From Molossus alvarezi (lineage: Eukaryota > Chordata > Mammalia > Chiroptera > Molossidae), in assembly GCA_037176705.1 (NCBI GenBank), contig CM073891.1, forward strand, positions 90,540,327 to 90,604,326: a stretch of 64,000 nucleotides of DNA. The letters run 5' to 3'. The position numbers were made by a program, and so were the translations under genes. Within the stretch, counting starts at the first letter, position 1. Every line of letters starts with the position of its first letter. Below the pieces are notes generated by a model. That model did no database searches and was not told where the DNA came from. It saw nothing but the letters and a program-made list of their open reading frames with translations. Positions 59,261 through 64,000 of this stretch are shown here, piece by piece.

Positions 59261-59283
59261 ACAAATAAATAAATTACTTTTTA
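59102..59283 (+). mobile_element. tRNA-derived SINE (GTAGCTCAGTTGG type)
   Basis: Plus-strand older-subgroup copy (CCCTGGCTACGTAGCTCAGT) with a (TC)n run at 59219-59257. Confidence 0.9.
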
Positions 59284-59297
59284 AAAAGTAATGGGTA

Positions 59298-59538
59298 GCC
59301 CTGGCCGGTTTGGCTCAGTGGTTAGAGCGTTGGCCTGCGGTCCTGAGAGACCCGGGTTTGGTTCCCACTAAGGGCGCGTACCTCGGTTGCAGTTTGTCCC
59401 CGGCCCTGGTCGGTTGTGCAGGTGGCAGCCACTCGATGTGTCCCTTCACATCGATGTTTCTCTCTCGCTCTCTCTCCCTCCCACTCTACCTGAACAAAAA
59501 ATGGAAAAATGTCCTCGGGTGAGGATAAAAAAAAAAAA
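59298..59538 (+). mobile_element. VES SINE with target duplication
   Basis: Well-preserved plus-strand copy flanked by AAAAAGTAATGGGTA on both sides. It inserted at the A-rich end of the preceding SINE. Confidence 0.95.
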
Positions 59539-59815
59539 AGTAATGGGTAAAGTGGCCATGCAAGAGAATGTAAACAATGTTATTTTTTTTTTTATTATGA
59601 CAAATGCCATTTTAGTGGTATAGATATATATATATTTTAAAATGAATATATAAGCCTTATTATCAGCCTAGTTCTATTGGAATTAGGGGTGGTAAAAATT
59701 ATAAGCCCCTGAGAATAAAAATCCTATTTTTATGCACACAGGAATACATAATTGTTGACTATGATTTCATGGAATTATTGATCTAATTATGTATCACGTT
59801 TATTTAAAACTAGAT

Positions 59816-60126
59816 TGTATTGATAGAAGAAGTAAACTGCCATTTTAGAAAAAGCAAGTACCCGGGAGATAACCAGACCCTTTTGCTTCCCAGGAGATAA
59901 CTAGACCCTTTTGTGTCCTAGAGATAACCAGACCTTTTTGCTTCCTGCTTCTGTAAGCTGCTTACCGCTCTCACATCTATAGAATGTCCGCCCAGCTCGC
60001 TATAAAGCTAGACACGCCCTACAACTCGGGGCCCAGAATTTGGAGACCGCCTCCTCTGGGTCTGCATGCGTGATAAAGGAACCTCTTCACTTCCTCCGAT
60101 GTTCTGTCTGAGTCTTTTTCGTAACA
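59816..60126 (+). mobile_element. 5' LTR of gammaretrovirus-like provirus
   Basis: About 310 bp ending CA at 60126, two bases before the primer-binding site. It has tandem 27-28-bp repeats in U3 (59866-59947), a TATAAA at about 60001 and a GATAAAGG polyadenylation-like word at about 60073. The left end (TG at 59816 or 59821) is uncertain because the partner LTR is outside the window. Confidence 0.75.
59866..59947 (+). repeat. U3 tandem repeats of the provirus
   Basis: Three copies beginning GAGATAACCAGACCCTTTTG-like text at 59866, 59894 and 59921, each 27-28 bp with one to a few mismatches. Confidence 0.9.
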
Positions 60127-60128
60127 TT

Positions 60129-60148
60129 TGGTTTCCTGACCAGAAAAC
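60129..60148 (+). promoter_or_regulatory. Primer-binding site (tRNA-Glu-like)
   Basis: TGGTTTCCTGACCAGAAAAC follows the LTR end after TT. It resembles the complement of the 3' end of tRNA-Glu with about four mismatches, as in some HERV-E-like elements. Confidence 0.7.
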
Positions 60149-60767
60149 GATGCACATGAGCAGGCGATTGCCACCGGTGAAGTGGCCCCGCGGACGCTCC
60201 ACGGAGCCTTGTAATGGAGGAAAGCACGCACCCTGGTCATTTCGGGTCCCTGCCCATTTGGCGCTCCGCGGCCATCTGTGGGCGAGGTTCACACACCACC
60301 CAGGCTACCGGGGGAAACAAACGGGTCCAGCTTCAGGGACTGTGCAGCTTCAGGACCGGTGAGTGCCCCGGGGACCAGGAACCCGAGCACAGGCCCACCC
60401 TTGAGGTAGAAGGAGAGACTGGTCACCTCTCAGGCCTTCCGGCTGCCAGGTAGGGCAAGCCCTAACGAGAGGGAATGTTTGAACTCGTTTGAATATTAGT
60501 GCGTGATTGAGTGTGAATGTCTGTGGTTCCACTGGTGCAAACCTACGGAGTCTGAGTGGGCCCCAACCTGCGGTACCGTGGTGATCTCATAAGGCTAAGG
60601 GCAGTGTCAAGTTCTGTAGGACACTGTCCCTCCCTGAAAACCTGATCTGAGTCAGGGGTTTGTATTGACCTTCCAAAGCTAAGAGGCACCTAAATCACCA
60701 AGAGGGGAGAGCCAGAAACAAAAATCCCCACCCCTCGTCTGTCTGTGCCATTATAGGAGGAGAAACC
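60149..60767 (+). other. Proviral leader
   Basis: GC-rich untranslated region between primer site and gag, where packaging signals normally lie. Short frames on both strands show no domain. Confidence 0.65.
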
Positions 60768-62248
60768 ATGGGAGGAGGCCCGTCAACAGTACTCAACTGC
60801 ATGTTGTAGAATTTTGATTGGTTCCACGGTCAGGATCTGAGCATGACCCTGAGCCTACTGGAAACCTGTTCAGCCGAATGGCCTAGTTTTGGGGTAGGCT
60901 GGCCCCCTGAGGGAACCCTCAACCTAGGAATCATATGGACAGTACATCTGATGGTAACAGGGAGGCCAGGACACCCAGATCAGTACATCTAATTAGATAG
61001 ATGGCAGGAACTAGCTCAGGACATGCCAAAGTGGCTCCAATGCTGTGCTAGACAGAAGCCGAAATTGGCAGGGGTAACTGAAACAAAGAAAAAGACCTCA
61101 CCTTGCCAAACGCGGGCAGTCCCTGCCCACATCCTCGTGGCTCAATCTAAGGAAGCACGCCAACCCCCCCATTCTCAAAGGCGACCCAGAGGAAGAACCA
61201 CCCGTCCACTTACCACCCCCCCAATATGTGCCTGAGATGGTCCCCCGGACCCCCAAAATTAAAACTCCACCACCATCTGTCTCACCATCACCAGCCCCAA
61301 AAGCGCCCCTGGCCTCCCCAGTCTCAACAAGGTGCTGGCAATGGCAGCCACTCCAGATGCCCCCAGGGAGTCCCAGGCCCTGCCACAAATTAGGCCAGAT
61401 GGTACCGAGCAGCCAAGATGGACCATCGTTTATTACCAACTATTCACCATCACTGACCTCTTAAACTGGAAGCACCATACTCCATCCTACTCGGAGAAAC
61501 CCCAGCCCCTTATTGACCTTATGGAGTCCATCATGCAGACACATCGTCCGACCTGGTATGACTGCCGACAGCTATTTCTCATGCTGTTCAACACGAAGGA
61601 GCGAAGGCGCATTCTCCATGAAGCGACCATGGTCTAGAGACCGCGGAGCCCATGGGCACTTTAGACCCAGCCCAATGGGCAAGAGCAGCAACACCTGTGG
61701 CCTAACCTGACTGGGTCCACCACTCAGAATAACGAAGGGACACACTTCAGAGACACAGGGATGCCCTTCTCCAGAGAATCTTGATGGTCTACTAACATGT
61801 CAAAGGTAGCTAATGTGATTCAGCGACCTGATGAATGTCCTGAGGATTTTTACAAACATCTGTGTGAGGCCTATCAGAGATACACCCTGTTCGATCCTGA
61901 AGGGCCAGACAACCAGAGAATGGTGAACACGGCGTTCATCTCCCAATCAGCCTCAGACATTAGGAAGAAGCTTCAGAAACTCGAGGGCTCGCTGGAATGA
62001 ACATAAGCCAACTAATAGAGATTGCCAACAAGGTATGCAATAACAGGGAGGAGGCGGCCGAGCGGGAGGCTCGAAAAAGAATGGAGAAAAAGGCAGCCCT
62101 CCTAGCAGCTGTGCTAGGAAAGCCCCTGCCACCCAGGAAAGGCCAGCGGCCAGGAAGAAAGAACAAGCCTGCACCCTGGAGTGGGGAATCAGACCAATGT
62201 GCATGCTGCAAAGAAAGGGGACACTGGAAAAGAGAGTGTCCCAACTGA
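60768..62248 (+). pseudogene. gag: Endogenous retroviral gag, broken
   Basis: Remnant of a gammaretrovirus-type Gag polyprotein (matrix, proline-rich p12-like spacer, capsid, nucleocapsid). The start MGGGPST keeps the myristoylation-type glycine but meets a stop at codon 14 (60807-60809). A Pro-rich segment lies at about 61190-61330. Capsid text is readable at 61431-61637, then again at 61797-62000 in another stretch with a major-homology-like segment, so frameshifts separate them. The nucleocapsid has one intact CCHC zinc knuckle, CACCKERGHWKREC (about 62203-62244), the single-knuckle layout typical of gammaretroviruses. Confidence 0.88.
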
Positions 62249-62383
62249 AAGAAGAAAAGACAGGCCAATAGGCAATTGGGACCTGAGACCCAGGCACCTA
62301 CCATCCTCAGTCTGGCAGGCCCAGACTCGGAGTAGGGGAGATCAGGCTTACTACACCTCGGCCCCCATGAGCCCATGGTCCAA

Positions 62384-62799
62384 ATGACAGTAGGGGGCCA
62401 AACCCTCCCCTTTTTGGTAGATACTGGCGCAGAACATTCAGTAGTAATGACCATGGTTGCACCTCCCTCAGGGCGCGAGATCTCTGTCATTGGCACCACC
62501 GGACAGCCTAGTGCCCCAAACAGTTTTGTCAAGCCCAAACTGTAGAACTCGGAAGCCACTAGGTAAAGAACAAATTCCTGTACATGCTGGAGTACCTGGT
62601 TCCACTCCTGGGACACAACCTGCTTTCTGAGCTAGGAGCCCAGATCTCCTTTCGCCCATCAGGAGAAGCTCATTTACAAGTTGGCACCCCACACTTTATA
62701 GTAGTTTTAGTTCCCTGGGAAGAAGAATATCAACTATATAAGGACGCAGAGGAAGGCCAACGGGAGCCCACAGAGGGAAGGGGGAGTGACCTTCAGTAG
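62384..62799 (+). pseudogene. pro: Endogenous retroviral protease, broken
   Basis: Retroviral aspartic protease remnant. The active-site word LVDTGAEHS is intact (about 62416-62442), but the frame ends in a stop near 62543. The distal part (62584-62799), with LVPLLGHNLLSELGAQISF, continues in a different frame. It lies between gag and pol. Confidence 0.85.
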
Positions 62800-64000
62800 A
62801 GATACCCAAAGGTCTGGGCAGAAGACAATGTATCAGGATTGGCAAGGAACCATTTGCCTATAATTATAGAACTGAAACTGGGAGCTGGACTAAACAGATC
62901 CGCCAGTACCCCATCCCCAGGAAGGCCAGGCTAGGCATCACAGAGGTCATCCAGAAGCATCTGAGGGAAGGTATACTTGTCCCAGGCCAGTCCCCCTGGA
63001 ACACTCCCCTGCTGCCCGTGAAGAAGCCAGATGAGAGCGGATACAGGCCGGTACAGGACCTGCAAGCAGTGAACGAGGCAACAATTGCACTGCACCCTGT
63101 GGTACCAAACCCATACACGCTCCTTAGCTAGCTCCCGCTGGAGGTGACTCGGTTCACCTGTTTGGACTTGAAGGACACCTTTTTCTGCCTCTGACTTGCA
63201 AAAGTGAGCCAACCACTCTTTGCTTTCAAATGGGAAGACCCCACACTGTGGCAAAGACCCAACTGACCTGGACCAGATTGCCACAAGGATTTAAGAATTC
63301 ACCCACTCTCTTCGGAGAGGCCCTGGCCAGAGACTTAAAACCGTTTACTGATACAGAAACGGACCTAGTTCTGCTTCAATAGGTAGATGATCTCCTACTA
63401 GCCACCCCCACATTGGACCAGTGCTGGGAGGGTACCTGCCAGCTCCTTGAACTGCTAACAAAGGCAGGGTACCGGGCCTCATGGAAGAAAGCACAGCTAT
63501 GCCAGGCCCAGGTAAAATATCTGGGATTCCTCACTTCCCAAGGGAAACGGGTCCTGGGCCAGGAAAGGAGGCAGGTCATAATGGCCCTATCAACTCCAGC
63601 CACATGGAGGGAACTTCAAGAGTTCCTAGGGGCAGCCGGGTTCTGCTGAATCTGGATACTGGGTATGCAGCATTAGCCAAACCACTTTACCAAGTGCTAA
63701 AAGTCCCAAACACAGCACCCCTCATATGGGAAGCTGAACAGGAGAAAGCCTTCCAAGCTATAAAAGATCATCTTGGGCACACGCTGGTCCTAGGGCTGCC
63801 AGACCCGTCGGCCTTTCAACCTCTACACACATGAAAATGAGAAAATAGCATTAGGGGTCCTTATGCAACCAATGGGACCATGGCAAAGGTCAGTTACATA
63901 CCTGTCTAAGCAACTGGACAACGTAGCAGCAGGCTGGCCGCCCTGCCTGAGGGCCATAGCTGCAGCTGTTGCTCTCTTACAGGAGGCAGACAAACTAACA
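62800..64000 (+). pseudogene. pol: Endogenous retroviral pol, broken and cut by window edge
   Basis: Reverse-transcriptase remnant. The first catalytic word is readable as LDLKDTFFC at 63162-63188, followed by a stop. The second motif reads Q-stop-VDD, because the codon before VDD is TAG (63380-63382). These two motifs are in different frames, so at least one frameshift separates them. A thumb/connection-type segment is open at 63413-63649, and a further piece (63650-63834) lies in another frame. Further stops follow to the edge. RNase H, integrase, env and the 3' LTR would lie outside. Confidence 0.88.

Noticed and set aside
61098..62616. Minus-strand frames of 113-218 codons
   Set aside because: They lie antisense to the retroviral gag and pro remnants and show no recognisable protein features.
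1..64000. CRISPR arrays, operons or bacterial mobile elements
   Set aside because: All repeats are eukaryotic transposons or microsatellites; no array with regular unique spacers exists.

Overview
This is mammalian nuclear DNA, almost certainly from a bat. About forty copies of a tRNA-headed SINE of the VES type (the family described from vesper bats) lie in both orientations. Most have a tail with a TC-rich stretch and a conserved end containing ATCCTC or GAGGAT, and many have intact target-site duplications. No prokaryotic features are present. The species cannot be fixed from this window.

The one cellular gene is WASL (N-WASP, actin nucleation-promoting factor), read on the minus strand. 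Its first five coding exons are here: exon 1 at 49161-49277 inside a CpG island, exon 2 at 12720-12854, exon 3 at 10524-10610, exon 4 at 9211-9307 and a 24-nt exon 5 at 5453-5476. Together they give 460 coding bases, covering the N-terminal WH1/EVH1 domain and the start of the basic region. All have consensus splice sites and intact phase. The later exons (CRIB, proline-rich, VCA) lie beyond the left edge.

Intron 1 is about 36.3 kb and is a repeat graveyard. From about 27.3 to 43.2 kb it is almost wholly LINE-1: two old, fragmented L1s, a processed FTH1 pseudogene inside the first, and a younger nearly full-span L1 (37215-42638, 9-bp duplication) inside the second. The younger L1 has a long 5' UTR with tandem monomers, a broken ORF1 and an ORF2 without its reverse-transcriptase core. 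An MLT1-type LTR follows.

Right of the CpG island (50.1-59.8 kb) is intergenic DNA with MIR, SINE and hAT fossils and a 525-bp solo LTR with a 4-bp duplication. The last 4.2 kb hold the 5' part of a defective gammaretrovirus-like provirus on the plus strand: LTR, tRNA-Glu-like primer site, then broken gag, pro and pol, cut by the window edge. No protein-coding gene other than WASL is supported. Most open frames fall in repeats or in the CpG island.
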